Origin: Scilla litardierei
Taxonomy: Eukaryota > Streptophyta > Magnoliopsida > Asparagales > Asparagaceae
Assembly (NCBI GenBank): GCA_030789695.1
Contig: CM061133.1
Span: forward strand, 98,971,128 to 99,035,127
Direction: 5' to 3'
DNA length: 64,000 nt
Under the pieces are notes generated by a model, which was not told the DNA's origin, searched no databases, and saw nothing but the letters and a program-made list of their open reading frames with translations. Below, in pieces: positions 12,580-24,858 of the stretch (positions are counted from its first letter, which is position 1; each line of letters starts with the position of its first letter). Position numbers and translations under genes: made by a program.

Positions 12580-12634
<55 letters not shown>
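12529..12634. repeat. Compound microsatellite C32-(AC)10-(ATT)~18
   Basis: A run of 32 C (12529-12560) is followed directly by ten AC units (12561-12580) and about eighteen ATT units. The open frames through it (proline or asparagine runs) are artefacts of the repeat. Confidence 0.95.
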
Positions 12635-12846
12635 TATTAAATTGCAAGAAAAAATGTGTATATTTATATAAATGAGTAATTTAAGTGAACAAAAAATAAT
12701 AATTGTGTTAACAAATAATAATTGTGTGGTTAACACGTTTAAGGAATGGATGGTAAAAAAGAAAATAAGAATTTCAACAACTCACCATGTATAATGATAA
12801 TTCTTATGAAAAGGTGAGGATATGGTAGTCATCATTTGTTGATGAC

Positions 12847-14267
12847 AGTGGCGGAGCCAGAAAACGTTGTTAGAGGGGGTGAAAACATAATAATAAAATA
12901 TTTTATTTTCATAAAAGAATACAATTGCAAAAATTAGAGTTTCTTTATTAATATAAAAAATAAATTTACAACACATATCGACCTGTTTTCATATTTTGAA
13001 ATCACTTGATAATTACAATATTACCAATTGTATCAAATATGTATTTTTTTAATGAATGTGATTAAGTTATCATTCATCCACTGATCTTCCATTCGATTTT
13101 GATGATATTCATTGCTGAAAATGATCGTGATATACATCCACAGGCTTCATGATGTACTGCCTCCTCTCCCATTAATTATAGAGATTATTATCAGTTCACT
13201 ACATGTGACCTACCAACTTGAGAAATATAAAAAAAGAAAAGATAAAAATGAGCGAGAGCTCTGCTGGCTTCATGATGGACTGCATCCTCTACCGTTAAAT
13301 ACACGGATTTTTTGTTTGGATATTGAGCTGACCAAGTATATTTTGAAAAGGGTGAACAACTAAATTCGGTTGGATCGAGGAGAACTAATTATAGATTAGA
13401 ATGAAAAATTAATTTAAACTTCCACTCAAATGTTCCTTTATGTCATGTGAAGTATAACTATAGACTAAACAATCAAGCTATAACCAGTGGCCAAGAATTT
13501 TTTTGCCCTGGTTGAAAATAAAGATGATATAAATATTATAAAAATACCAAAACAAATAAATAACGCTAATAAGTAACATGCAACACAAAATTAAACGTTA
13601 AATATATCCAACATGCAAAAAAATGTGTTCACTCTCGTTTTCCCTCTTCCTCTCTTGTGACAAGTTTAGCATATGTTTACAAAAATTCTTTACAAAAATT
13701 AAACGTTAAATAATACCCAACACGAAAAAAATGATAATAAATAACAAATAATAATGAATAAAAAATTATAGCAATGGGTATCAAACCCAAAAACTGTTCC
13801 ATACACATACGCCTTATCCATTAGGACATAAAAAGACGCTGCCTAAACAATACCCAATAAGCAAAACAATAATAGCAAGTAATAAATAATAACGAATAAA
13901 AAATGGGGAATTGCTATGCAAGCAATCATTTTTACTTAGTTCACAGACCACTAAACTTGTATAAAAATACAAAATAAAAGGAAGGGGCCAATTTAAACCT
14001 GAGTCAAACGGTGCGGTTCGAAACCAACCCCATTAATATTTAGCTTACCAATTAATAAGTCAAAACAGCTAGGCAACTGGGTTCGATCCCAAAACCATTG
14101 GTTCCCTGACAGGCACCATATCCATTGGACACTCAAGAGATGATTATAATGAATACTAAAACTTTTTATTTTACTTTATTTCCTTGGGGTCAATTGACTA
14201 GTACATTAAGTTTGGGAAAGTCAGTGGGGGCAATTGCCCCACTTGCCCTCACATGCCTCCGCCATTG
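12847..14267. mobile_element. MULE-type non-autonomous DNA transposon, 1.42 kb
   Basis: The left end is AGTGGCGGAGCCAG. The right end read in reverse complement is CAATGGCGGAGGCATG. It is flanked by a perfect 9-bp direct duplication GTTGATGAC (12838-12846 and 14268-14276), the usual length for Mutator-like elements. The interior is AT-rich with no transposase frame. It contains two diverged copies of a GGCTTCATGATG block (13144 and 13267) and several decayed GGTTCGA-type patches (14010-14110). Confidence 0.7.
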
Positions 14268-14276
14268 GTTGATGAC

Positions 14277-15228
14277 TCATTAATTTTGCTTTAGCACATG
14301 GGCTGTAGATACTGATTCCAACAATTGGTTTCGGCCAATTGGCAACAAAACCCGGCTCGTGAATTGTTGAGGCGTTCTTCCTATTGTGATTCATCTAAGG
14401 CACTGGTTAGAGAGGAGAACGATGCGCTTCTAGTCTTCACCGAAAGAGTTTTGGATCTACGAGTATTGCTTGAGTATACTCGCACAAAGTTATGGTTTTT
14501 ATTCAGTTGTTCATATTAGTATTGCAATAGATCTTTGGGTATGCCGAAGGCTAGTATAGAATTTTTTTTTTAATTTTCTGTCTTCCGCTGCATGATCTAA
14601 ATTGTTTAGATTACTAGCATCATTTTCTTATAGACGTGCACATCTAGTTTAAATGTGCATGCCCACAAAAGACCCATTTTTCCTTATTTTTGACATTACT
14701 TTGTAGGATTGTTGTACACTTCATGGATCATTATCACACTAAAAATCAAGTGAATCCAATGTTATTTGACTCCCAATCTAATTGTTGCAAATTTAACGGC
14801 TTTAGAACAATAGAACTTTTTGCGACAGTAGGATCGAGGGTCACATACCCTTAGTGCGCATCCATATTCGAGGATTTGGGGCGTAATATGTGTACACCAA
14901 TCCTACAAAAAAATTTCCAAAAACAACGAGTGGGGGATTTAAGCATCGATCCACCCTTTACAAAATTTAACAGTTTCTGAAAAGTAGAACTTTTTGTAAT
15001 GCCTTAATCGAGTGTCAAATTTTATTATTTTCACCAATTTTTGAGATGTGTATAAATGCACGAAGTGCAAGATGAAAATTGTTTTTGTAAAAAATGAAAA
15101 AAGCAAAAACATTTCCAGATGGAAAATTTTGTGCGAAATGCTTGCACATGAAATTTGTGTGTGTGTGTGTGTGTATTTTTGTTTGTGTTTGTGTTTGTGT
15201 TTGTGTCTATACACACGCATGAGCAATA
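14277..15228. other. Non-coding stretch with internal repeats
   Basis: A block with AAATTTAACGG and TAGAACTTTTTGCGA (near 14790-14830) recurs, diverged, near 14965-15000, suggesting an old tandem or composite repeat. (GT)n and (GTTTGT)n tracts lie at 15157-15206. A 64-codon frame at 14325-14519 lacks a usable acceptor and is not called. Confidence 0.4.
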
Positions 15229-15608
15229 TGGATGTCAACTAGATGAGAAAAAATTTCCTTCAGGCTAACTGACGCAACCCCATCCACATCATGTTTTTCA
15301 ACAATCGGTTCCATTAATTTAGAGCTTCATTTTCTAAAGTCCCAAACCATCAATTTTCAAGTGAACAGAATGAGTTTTACTTGTTCATCTAGCCATTGCA
15401 AAAAGTTCTAGTACCGCGTAACTGTTAAATTTGCGATAAGTGGATGAATGAGTAAAACACGTTGAATTCACTTGAAAATTGGTGGTATATGGTTTTAGAA
15501 CATGAAGATCAAAATGAATGGACCTGATTGTCGAAAAATTTAGGGTTGGGGGGTTTGGGTTTTGAAACTTACGAAGAAGGAAATTTTTTCCTTAGCTAGT
15601 TGATGCCC
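15229..15608. mobile_element. Foldback MITE-like element, about 380 bp
   Basis: Both arms pair over most of their length around a centre near 15415. The ends are GATGTCAACTAG on the left and, in reverse complement, GGCATCAACTAG on the right. Inner segments such as CAATTTTCAAGTGAA on the left and TTCACTTGAAAATTG on the right are exact complements. No clear target duplication was seen. Confidence 0.65.
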
Positions 15609-16494
15609 GTTTTCACGTTATGTAATGTACTAATGGATAAGCTCTATATATTATGTATTTCATATATTTGATTTTTCTATATAATGCTTCATATTTGCCA
15701 AATGTTCAATAAATAATGTTGTTAACTTCTAGTATTTCTTAGGAAGGTGAAGGCATGTAGCTAATACTGTTATTTACTAATATGTGTAAACTAGATAGTT
15801 TTGTATCACTTGAGTTTGTGGGAAATAAATATCAAATCTGAAAATAGTCAATTTCTTGTACTTGTGATACGATGATGATATTTTATAGTAACTTACATGT
15901 TAGGTTTAATGATATTAATGATGTTTACTTATTTTCAAATCAAAAGAGTAAGATATATTGTTTCATTATCAAGATGAAGATGCAGAGGAGGAAGATTATG
16001 CAGATGCAGATTCAAATGTAAGGGAGGAAGATGATGAAGATGAATGAGATGATAAGGACACTGATGAAGTCTTTGATTCTTTGTATGCTTATCATTACTC
16101 CTGACAATTTATGCAGTTCATGTTTGTTTTTGAGAGTTTTACTCAGTTGCCTAGCTAAGACATTTTAATTATTTTCTATTTTCCAGAATATCATCAAGAA
16201 TTTCATGTCTATGAATCATATATGAATGAGCTTAACACAACAACACAAATTGATCTCTGTAACCTACTAATTTCAAGCCCGATGCATTTCATGTTAAAAT
16301 GTTTATTTTGTAGCAATAACATTTGTTTTCGTACCTATTATTGTCCAAATATATAGCTAATCATCTGTTTTAATTATTTCAGTTTTCTTTGGTATATTTC
16401 ATAATTCTTTCATAATTGTTTCGCTAATCAACTTCTTCTTTGTAAACAGATTCAATGGTGTTTTTTGCAATTAACACTTTTTGGTTTAATAGAT
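15609..16494 (+). other. Non-coding stretch with an acidic coding relic
   Basis: Most of it is AT-rich without signal. Positions 15970-16085 read as an acidic segment (DEDAEEEDYADADS, then EEDDEDE and a stop). Such acidic tails are common at the C-terminus of En/Spm-type transposases, and the next gene downstream is of that group, so this may be the end of its partner transposase. Confidence 0.3.
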
Positions 16495-16822
16495 ATGGCA
16501 GGGTCTCGATTTCGGTCCAATTATCAACCGCATGCATCTCCTCCGATGAATACTGCAATTGAGGTGAATGAGCCTCAGCAATCTAGAAACACATGCTCTA
16601 GCAGGACACGGGGTCCGACTCGGTAGCAAGAAAATCCGTCTGGCCCTCAGCAGCGGATGATAAGGATTTCTTGGAACATGCGTGTATACATAGTTATTTT
16701 AGTTAATGAAAGGACTATTTAATGATATGCTAACAATTCATGTTTTATTTTGTATGAATGCAATGTAGTTTCTCGGATCCAAATGTTATTAGACAACCCA
16801 TGATCATAAGGAGGGGAATGTG
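16495..16822 (+). pseudogene. Transposase_24 (Ptta/En/Spm) gene, 5' exons
   Basis: The first exon begins with ATG at 16495 (MAGSRFRSNYQPH) and contains SSRTRGPTR directly followed by an in-frame TAG, then IRISWNM. The RGPTR and I-W pattern is typical near the N-terminus of plant Ptta/En/Spm proteins. The second exon starts after an acceptor at 16768 and is cut at 16822 by insertion of element E1. With one copy of ATGTG, the exon continues at 60188. It is a pseudogene because of the stop and the 43-kb insertion. Confidence 0.6.
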
Positions 16823-17268
16823 TGTTGGTTCATAGGCTCTTGACCAATGTTGTTTTAATGCTGATCAACATTATATTGTGTGCTAACCATCTCATTTATT
16901 TTAGTCTCAGATTAACAATTGGATTATCTTGATGAGGAGACAAAACAATAAGTGATGGGATGATGGTGGAGATGGCGTCAAGGTTTGGAGCATTGCTTGC
17001 ATGAAGACAATTGAGCTTTAATGTAATTTTACATTTTATCGTCATGTCCTTTTCTCTTTCTTACTTATAATATTTGTAGCCTTGAATAGATGCACAACAT
17101 ACTCATATATGCATTATTTCCATCACAGGGTTCATTAGAAATCATGTTGAACCCATCTCTTTGGTCCATTGCTTTAAACACACACGAGTGTGTATTAGAG
17201 TTGGATCAGGCACCCGGTGTAAGGGCACTCGAAACCTGGCATGTCAGCATTTTTTCTGCTTGACACAG

Positions 17269-20183
17269 TGTCACGCCCCGCTTCCCAAAAATATGGAGGC
17301 AAAGCGTGAGAAGGTCCGCTCAGACTTGAAGCTGCAAAGCTGCAAGTCCGATAAGCGTCAATCAAATTTAAAACTGCAGGTCCTTGCAACGCGAGCGAAA
17401 CAAGATAATAATTATGAAATGAGACAAAAGAATAATCTCAGAACATCCATAAATATAAATTCCAACATCGCAGAAAAGCCACCAGGCTGAAATAAAAGAG
17501 AGACTAAAGGCCCAAACATGGCCAACAAAAGTACATCGTATAAAACAAAGGCGCTACGCACCGACAACTAACAACAGAACCTAAAATAAAAGAAGCTCAG
17601 TAAAATCACCAAGAAAGGTCTCCGGTGTCCACAAAACTCCTCCTAGGCAAACATGGACTCAGGCTCAGCGTCAGCAAAACGCCACGTACTCAGCAACGGT
17701 CTCTGGCTCAGGGTCTAACATGTGACACCCAAAAGAGCAAGGGGCACATGTCAGCAAGTCTACAAGAGACTTGTGCAAGGAAACTGAAAGTAGGCAAAAG
17801 TAAAGCAACCTAGCAGTTCTAGCATGAATGCGATGACATGGCAGTTAAAGTATGAGTGCAACAGGTAAAGTAAAGTAAAGTACGAGCATTGCATTTAAAC
17901 ATGGCATGTATGACAAGTATTACATGAATCATTCACAAGACAAGTACAAGACAAGAAAAGTAAGCACCTCGTGCATAGAGATTCCGTCTTTTGGCTAGAG
18001 GGCTGATCAGGCCACTCCTAAGCTCAAGTGAACGTTTATCCCTACCCCTCCACGTGTATCGAACCAGGGCCTTACCCCCGAACGAGAATGCTCGCTTCTG
18101 GATCACGAGCCAGGAAGTGTTTTTAACAAGTATGTCATAGGGGTGCACCTAGCCGGACCAGGAAACCGGGCATTGGCTTTTGACCAACACATGAGGCCCG
18201 TTTCCCTGGAAGTAGTATTCAAGGAGTACAAGTATTGTAGCGTGTGCTACGAATGCAACAATCAACTTGGATGACATGTAGAATGCAATGCATGGCAGTT
18301 AAAAATGCGTACAGATAAGGAAAGTAAGCGTGACAGTTTAGTATGCATGAACAATAAGTTTAAAGGGTTGGATCTAGCTTCGTTGTCAAGCTAGATCAAT
18401 TAGGTGACGGATCTAGTTTCGTTGTCAAACTAGATCAAGTAGGCGTCTAGCCAGCTATCATTTCACTGACTAGTCTCTTTTACGCTGAAAGAAAGGAAGT
18501 GGCCTAAAAACATGGCCCTAAGCAAGAGTTGGCAAGTTTCACTTACCTGCAAGTATCACGTCTGAGCAACACGTCCAACGAGTCCAAAGTCATAATTACC
18601 CTACGTGCACAAGTCCATCGGCCTAAAGTCCATATTATTAATCTTCATTAGTGAATTTAAAACATTTAAAATACTTTAAAAATACTGATTTTAGTCTTGA
18701 TTAGCAGGCAATGGGTTGGGGGTCCTAAGGGTGCAAAGCGTTACCTCAACACGACGCGAAAGCTACACCGGCGTCGGGTAGCGACGCCGGGGGTTGGAAT
18801 AAGAGAACGCGCTCCTAGTCCAGATTCCAAATTAGTTTCCTCGCTGGAAAATTCAGAGCATCAACCAGAGCAACGGTTCCAGATTCCAAAGCTAGCACGT
18901 GCGACGACGGGCTACGACGTGTCGCAACGTCGTACGCGGCAAATCTTCAGAGAGAAAATACCTAGGTGGGGCCCACAGTAGTTCTAGGGGCCTTTGGGGG
19001 ACCCACAATACCTCTGGAGAACTTGGGGGGCCCACGGTGGCAAGTGGTGCTACGGTTGCGGGGTTGCGACGAATGGCCCTCGGTCGTACACTAGCCTGAC
19101 CGAGAGGATGGCTCGGTCAGACGCAGTGCACGGTGCTGTGCAGCGCTGCGGTCGGTGCAGCAGCGGGTGCGGAGAGCTCCATCGGTCGGAGCGGTCGGTC
19201 GTCTCGGTCGGGCGCTTGGGCGGGTCGTTGCAACGTTGCAACGTCGGTCGGTACGGGTGACCCGCTCGGTCAGACACGAGCGGAGGCGGGCGACAGAAGC
19301 GGGTTGGTGCGGGGCTTGGTGCGGTGCGGAGAAGTGGGCGTGAGCGGGGCGGCCATCGGTCTGACCGAGAGAATTCCTCGGTCGGACACAGCTTGGTGCG
19401 GGGTTGCGATGCAGCGGCTGTGCAATGGTGCGGACGAAGCTTGGTGCGGAGGCAGCTGCCGGTCAGAGCGGGGGAACGGAGCTGATTCCGTCGGTCGGAG
19501 CGGGGGTTGGTGCAGCAACGTTGCGACGATTCGTCGCAACGTGAAATTTGAGTGTTGGAAGCGGCTAGGGTTATTTTCTTGCGAAAATAGGTCTTCCTAG
19601 GGGTTGTTTATATAGTGTAGATGGGTTGACTTGGTCTAGGGCTAAATCTAATAGGATTAGAAGTTTAAAATAATTTAAAATTCGAAATTCAACTTCTCCA
19701 ACTCACCCAAGGATTTGACTTGGTCCAAATGAGCTGGAAATTGGCTCAAAAATTATTTAAAACGTTTAAAACTCAAATAAATTTTATTTGGCCGAAATTA
19801 ATTTAAAAATTAATTATTAAAAATATTATAAAACTTGTTAAAAATATAAAAGTGGTCAAATAAACTCCAAAAATTATAAAATAAATATCGGGGTGATCGT
19901 GATGACGAGAGTGAGCTAACTAAGAAGACGGATCTCAATTTTGACGTCGGACGACGAAACTAAAAATAGAAACGTCTCCCGTCAAAAGTGAAAATCGCCA
20001 CGTCTCATCGAATAAGTTTAAATTGTGGGAAAACGACTCGAGAAACGTCGTTCCAATTTAGTGCCACTATTTAATACTCTCAGAGACGTTCACAACGGCA
20101 TATCACACTAAAGTGTTCACAAACAAACAAAGTCTAAAACAAACACGTGCACGAACAACGCACAACGAAAAGTGGTCGTTACA
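17269..20183 (-). mobile_element. E2: solo LTR of the E3 family, reversed
   Basis: It starts TGTCACGCCCCGC and ends GGTCGTTACA, the reverse complement of the E3 LTR (TGTAACGACC...GGCGTGACA). The 5-bp duplication CACAG flanks it (17264-17268 and 20184-20188). It is 2915 bp, about the size of the E3 LTRs (2960 and 2941), and more diverged from them than they are from each other. No internal region is present, so it arose by LTR-LTR recombination. A TATA box in its own sense lies at 19607-19614 and the GC-rich leader at about 18980-19560. Confidence 0.92.
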
Positions 20184-20512
20184 CACAGCCTTGGGTTAGT
20201 CGCCTGATGGTCTATGACCAGACGTCTGAACAGTGTGTCAATCGGCTGGTTCATGGAATCCAGGCACCTAAAAGTGTGACCAACGTTCTTTTGCTCTCTA
20301 TCTATTGGACCCATATTTGGGAGCCATCCGAAGAAGGCTTCTCAAACCAGCACATTTTCCCAGACGCCTGAGTAGTGTACTCTAGATGTCTGGTTGCCTT
20401 GCGTTAGAACTTCTGCAATCTGTTTCTGACTTCAAACTTGTGTCAGTTTTTTCTGTGGTTGGAATTTCTCTTCCATTCTCAGCCTATTTTATTGCATTTT
20501 TTGTTAGCTTTC

Positions 20513-23472
20513 TGTAACGACCACTTTTCGTTGTACGTTGTTCGTGCACGTGCTTTTGACCGTGCACGTGGTTAATTTAGACTTTGGTTGTTTGTGAACA
20601 CTTTGACGTGATATGCCGTTGTGAACGTCTCTGAGAGTATTAAATAGTGGCACTAAATTGGAACGACAGTCCTCGAGCCGTTTTCCCATGATTTGATCTT
20701 ATTCGATGAGACGTTGTGATTTTCACTTTTGATGGGAGACGTTTCTATTTTTAGTTTCGTCGTCCGACGTCGAAATTGAGATGCGTCTTCTTAGTTAGCT
20801 CACGTTCGTCATCACGAACACCCCGATATTTATTTTATAATGTTTGGAGTTTATTCGACCACTTATATATTTTTTAACAAGGTTTAAAATATTTTTAAAA
20901 GCTAGGTTTTAAATTGATTTCGACCAAATAAAATTTATTTGAGTTTTAAACGTTTTAAATAATTTTTGAGCCGAATTCCAGCTCATTTGGGCCGCACCCT
21001 AGCCTTGGGTGAGTTGGAGAGGGTGAGATTTGAATTTTAAATTATTTTAAACTCCTAATCCCATTAGGATTAGCCCTAGACCTAGTCAACCCATCTACAC
21101 TATATAAACAACCTCTAGGAAGACCTATTTTCGCAAGAAAATAACCCTAGCCGCTCCCAAAACCCAAATTTGACGTTGCGACGAATCGTCGCAACATTAC
21201 GACAGCCGCCCCGTGTCCGACCGAGGAAACGGGCTCAAAACCCCCGCACCGACCGCTAGCTTCCCCCGCTCATCCGCTCCGCCCGCACCGCAGCAGCCGT
21301 CGCTCCGCATCCCCCGTGCCCGACCGAGAGAAGCTCTCGGTCAGACCGGTCGCCCGCCCCGCTCATCCGCATCGCTCCGCACCCGCTTGCAAACCCGCTC
21401 CGCACCCCGCTTTCCCCCGTGCCTGATCGAAGCGCCCGCCCGCTCCGACCGAAGCCCCGCTTCGTTGCAACGTTGCAACGTTGCAACGCACCCGCCAAGC
21501 GCCCGACCGGCGCTGTCTCCCGCTCCGACCGAAGCAAGGCCCCGCACCAAGCACACCCCCGTGCCGCTGCACACCCCCAAGCGCTGCAACCCCGCTCCCC
21601 TAGTGCCCGACCGATGGATCTCCCCGCACCGAGGCTGTCTGACCGAGAGCCAAACGTCGCAACCCCGCACCTGTCGCGCCACTTGCCACCGTGGGCCCCC
21701 CAAGTTCTCCAGAGGTATTGTGGGTCCCCTATTGGTTCCTAGGACTACTGTGGGCCCCACTTAGGTGCTTTCTCTTCAAGGATTCGCCGCGTACGACGTT
21801 GCGACACGTCGTAGGCCGTCGTCGCACGTGCTAGCTTTGGAATCTAGATTCGTTGCTCCGGTTGATGCTCTGAACTTTCCAGCGAGGAATCTATATTAGA
21901 ATCAGGACTTGGAGCACGTTCTCTTATTCCAACCCCTGGCGTCGCTACCCGACGCCAGTGTAGCTTTCGCGTCGTGTTAAGGTAACGCTTTACACCCCTA
22001 GGACCCCCAACCCATTGCATGTTAATCAAGACAAAAATTGATGTTTTTAAAGTATTTTAAATGTTTTAAATTCACTAATCAAGATTAATAATATGGACTT
22101 TAGGCCGGTGGACTTGTGCACGTAGGTTATTTGTGACTTGGACTCTCTTGGACGGTGTCTCTCAGACGTTGTACTTGCAGGCAAGTGAAACTTGCCAACT
22201 CTTGTGTAGGGCCATGTTTTTAGGCCACTTCCTTGCTATCAGCGTAAAAGAGACTAGTCAGTGAAATGATAGCTGGCTAGACGCCTGCTTGATCTAGTTT
22301 GACAACGAAACTAGATCCGTCACCTAATTGATCTAGCTTGACAACGAAGCTAGATCCAACTCTTTAACTTGTTGATCATGCATACTAAACTGTCAAGTTT
22401 ACTTTCCTTACATGTACGCTTTACTACTTGCCATGTCATGTCATCCATGCATTGAATGTCGCATTCGTAGCACACGCTACAATACTTGTACTTGTACTTC
22501 TTGACCGGCTAGGTGCACCCATATGCCATCATGAATACTATGTCCTGGGAACGGGCATCATGTGTTGGTCAAAAGCCAATGCCCGGTTTCCTTGTCCGGC
22601 TAGGTGCACCCCTACACCATACTTGTCAAAAACGCTTCCTGGCTCGTGATCCAGAAGCGAGCATTCCGTGTTCGGGGGTAAGGCCCTGGCTCGATACACG
22701 TGGAGGGGTAGGGATAAACGGTCACTTGAGCTTAGGAGTTGGCCCGATCAACCACTCTAGCCAAAAGGCGGAATCTCTGTGCACGAGGTGCTTACTTTAC
22801 TTGTCTTGTACTAGTGAGTGTTACTTGTATAACTTGTCATCCATGCCATGTTTAAATGCCATGCCCGTACTTTACTTTACTTTACCTTACTTGTTGCACT
22901 CATACTTTAACTGCCATGTCATTGCATTAATGCTAGAACTGCTAGGTTGCTTACTTCCACTTTCAGTTTCCTTGCACAAGTCTCTTGTAGACTTGCTGAC
23001 ATGTGCCCCTTGCTCTTTTGGGTGTCACATGTTAGACCCTGAGCCAGAGACCGTAGCTGTGTACGTGGTTGTTGTTGATGCTGAGCCTGAGTCCATGTCC
23101 GCACAGGAGGAGTTTTGTGGGCACCGGTGGCCATTCTTTGAGTCTTTGCTGAGCTTCCTTTCGCTTTAGGCCATCTGTTAGTTGTCGGTGCGTGGCACCT
23201 ATACTTTGTACTTTTGTTGGCCATGTTTGGGCCTTTAGACTCTTTTCTTTTAGCCTGGTGGCTTTTTCTGTGATGTTGAAATTTATTATTATGGATATTC
23301 TGAGATTTATTCTTCGTCTCATTTCATTATTATTATCTTGTTTCGTTTCGCGTTGCAAGGACCTGCAGTTTTAAAGTTGATTGACGCTTATCGGACTTAC
23401 GGCTTGCAGCTTCAAGTCTGAGCGGATCTTCTCACGCTTCGTCTCCACATTTTTGGGAAGCGGGGCGTGACA
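20513..23472 (+). repeat. E3 5' LTR
   Basis: It starts TGTAACGACC and ends GGGGCGTGACA. TATATAAA at 21101 marks the probable promoter. Downstream comes a GC-rich part (about 21170-21720) with repeated GTTGCAACG words, then twin hairpins at 22291-22356 and CTTTA-type repeats near 22870. It has a 14-bp segment after the TATA box that the 3' LTR lacks. Confidence 0.92.
21101..21108 (+). promoter_or_regulatory. E3 LTR TATA box
   Basis: TATATAAA preceded by a moderately AT-rich U3 and followed by a GC-rich leader. The same word is at 28926 in the 3' LTR and, reversed, at 19607 in solo LTR E2. The start of transcription is inferred to be 25-35 bp downstream. Confidence 0.6.
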
Positions 23473-24858
23473 GGTTTTGTTGGTGGCCCATGCAGGTCCA
23501 GTCTTGCAATTGCAAATTAACGGAACAACGATAATAACGGAATATCCATTAAATAAATTGCAACATCTGAGTCATAAGCCCCGAGTCTAGTCGTTTTCTT
23601 ATGACACTAGGTGGTAAGAAGACTTAGTTAGACGTCGGTGTTTGCTAGATAGAGGCCCTGATTGCTAGTTAGACTCCCTGCTAGCAATTAATTTAATCAT
23701 CGTAGGAGTTACATTAGTGGTTCTTGCCCAGCTATGACCATATTAGACTTCTAGAATTTCCTTTAGTCGTTCGTTTGGGTTCATCGATTTCGGACCAAGC
23801 TGAACGCATTTCATTACCATCTAGCTCCTTAAAGAGTCTTAGCGCTTAGCTTCTTAATACTTAGTTGGTCGACCGTATGAGTCTCCTCGTAGACTTTCCT
23901 GATTCATATCCTAGGCGTATGTATGTGTGACCATCCGACCATTTTCCTTGCCTCGATTCACGAGATCGCCTCTTGACGATCGTCATCAATTTTCAAACCT
24001 CTCCGTTACAAATCTTGAATCTCCTGAAAGTATTTTTCGACTTCCTCCTTTCCGAAGTTTAACCTTGTTCCAAATTTTAATGTATATATACTTATACTTC
24101 ATCCTCCTTCGTTGATTTAAAATTTTAAAACTTTTGTCGGAATTTTTGAACACTAGCTTATAATATTTTTCCAGCCTATATTTTTCGTACTTATGTAAAT
24201 GCGTTGTCCCTTCATATATTAATTTTATTCTGAACCGTACTTTTGCTTTGCCCAATTCGATTTATAATTTTCCTTCTTATTTGTGTTATTCGAATGATAC
24301 GTCGTGTTTACTTTAATATACTTTCAAGTCACATGGAATTTCAGCTTTTAGCAAGTCGGTTTTATGCTCATCGTTTTCGCTATTTCAAAATTTTAAAAAT
24401 TACTATTCCTGGCCCAGACTCCCCATAGTTTGGTTTTAAAGCTTTACTACAGTTTTTGATAATTTCACTACTAAGTTATTATTATCTTTCCGTTCACCAT
24501 ACATACTTTTAGAATAATTTCTAAACTAAATTGAATTTCAATTACTTTTATATCCGTACCAGGTTCGTTGTGCTCGTATGTTAAGAGCTTTGTGTAAACC
24601 AGTTTCATTTTTTTGGCACATCCTGGTTCCTCTAAAAGTAGCACAATATTGGTTATTTTTTAAATTTTCCCTAGCTTAAAGATTTGAAAGTATTTAACAT
24701 GAGTTTAAATTCTCCAGTTCACTTAATTTCATTCTTTGACTTTCAAAACTTTTTGCCAACATTAAATAAATTACTGCCGTATAATAATTTCTAAAAACTA
24801 CGTCCTTAAAATTCGTGTGAATGATTTACTTCCTTTTATAATGATTTTATATAAACCA

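Noticed and set aside
12224..12736. 170-codon minus frame with poly-Asn, poly-Cys/Val and poly-Gly
   Set aside because: It is produced by the C32-(AC)10-(ATT)n microsatellite.
14325..14519. 64-codon plus frame with polar, protein-like composition
   Set aside because: It begins without ATG, an in-frame TGA lies just upstream, and no acceptor fits. Not enough to call an exon.
21213..21764. 183-codon plus frame (and overlapping minus frames) in the E3 LTR, repeated at 29023-29574
   Set aside because: All frames are long here because the leader is GC-rich. The translation is low-complexity (Pro/Arg/Ala-rich), open in several frames at once, and lies in an LTR. No protein call is justified.
23473..23500. 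Primer binding site of E3
   Set aside because: The sequence after the LTR (GGTTTTGTTGGTGGCCC) does not match a common plant tRNA 3' end that I can name, so no site is called.
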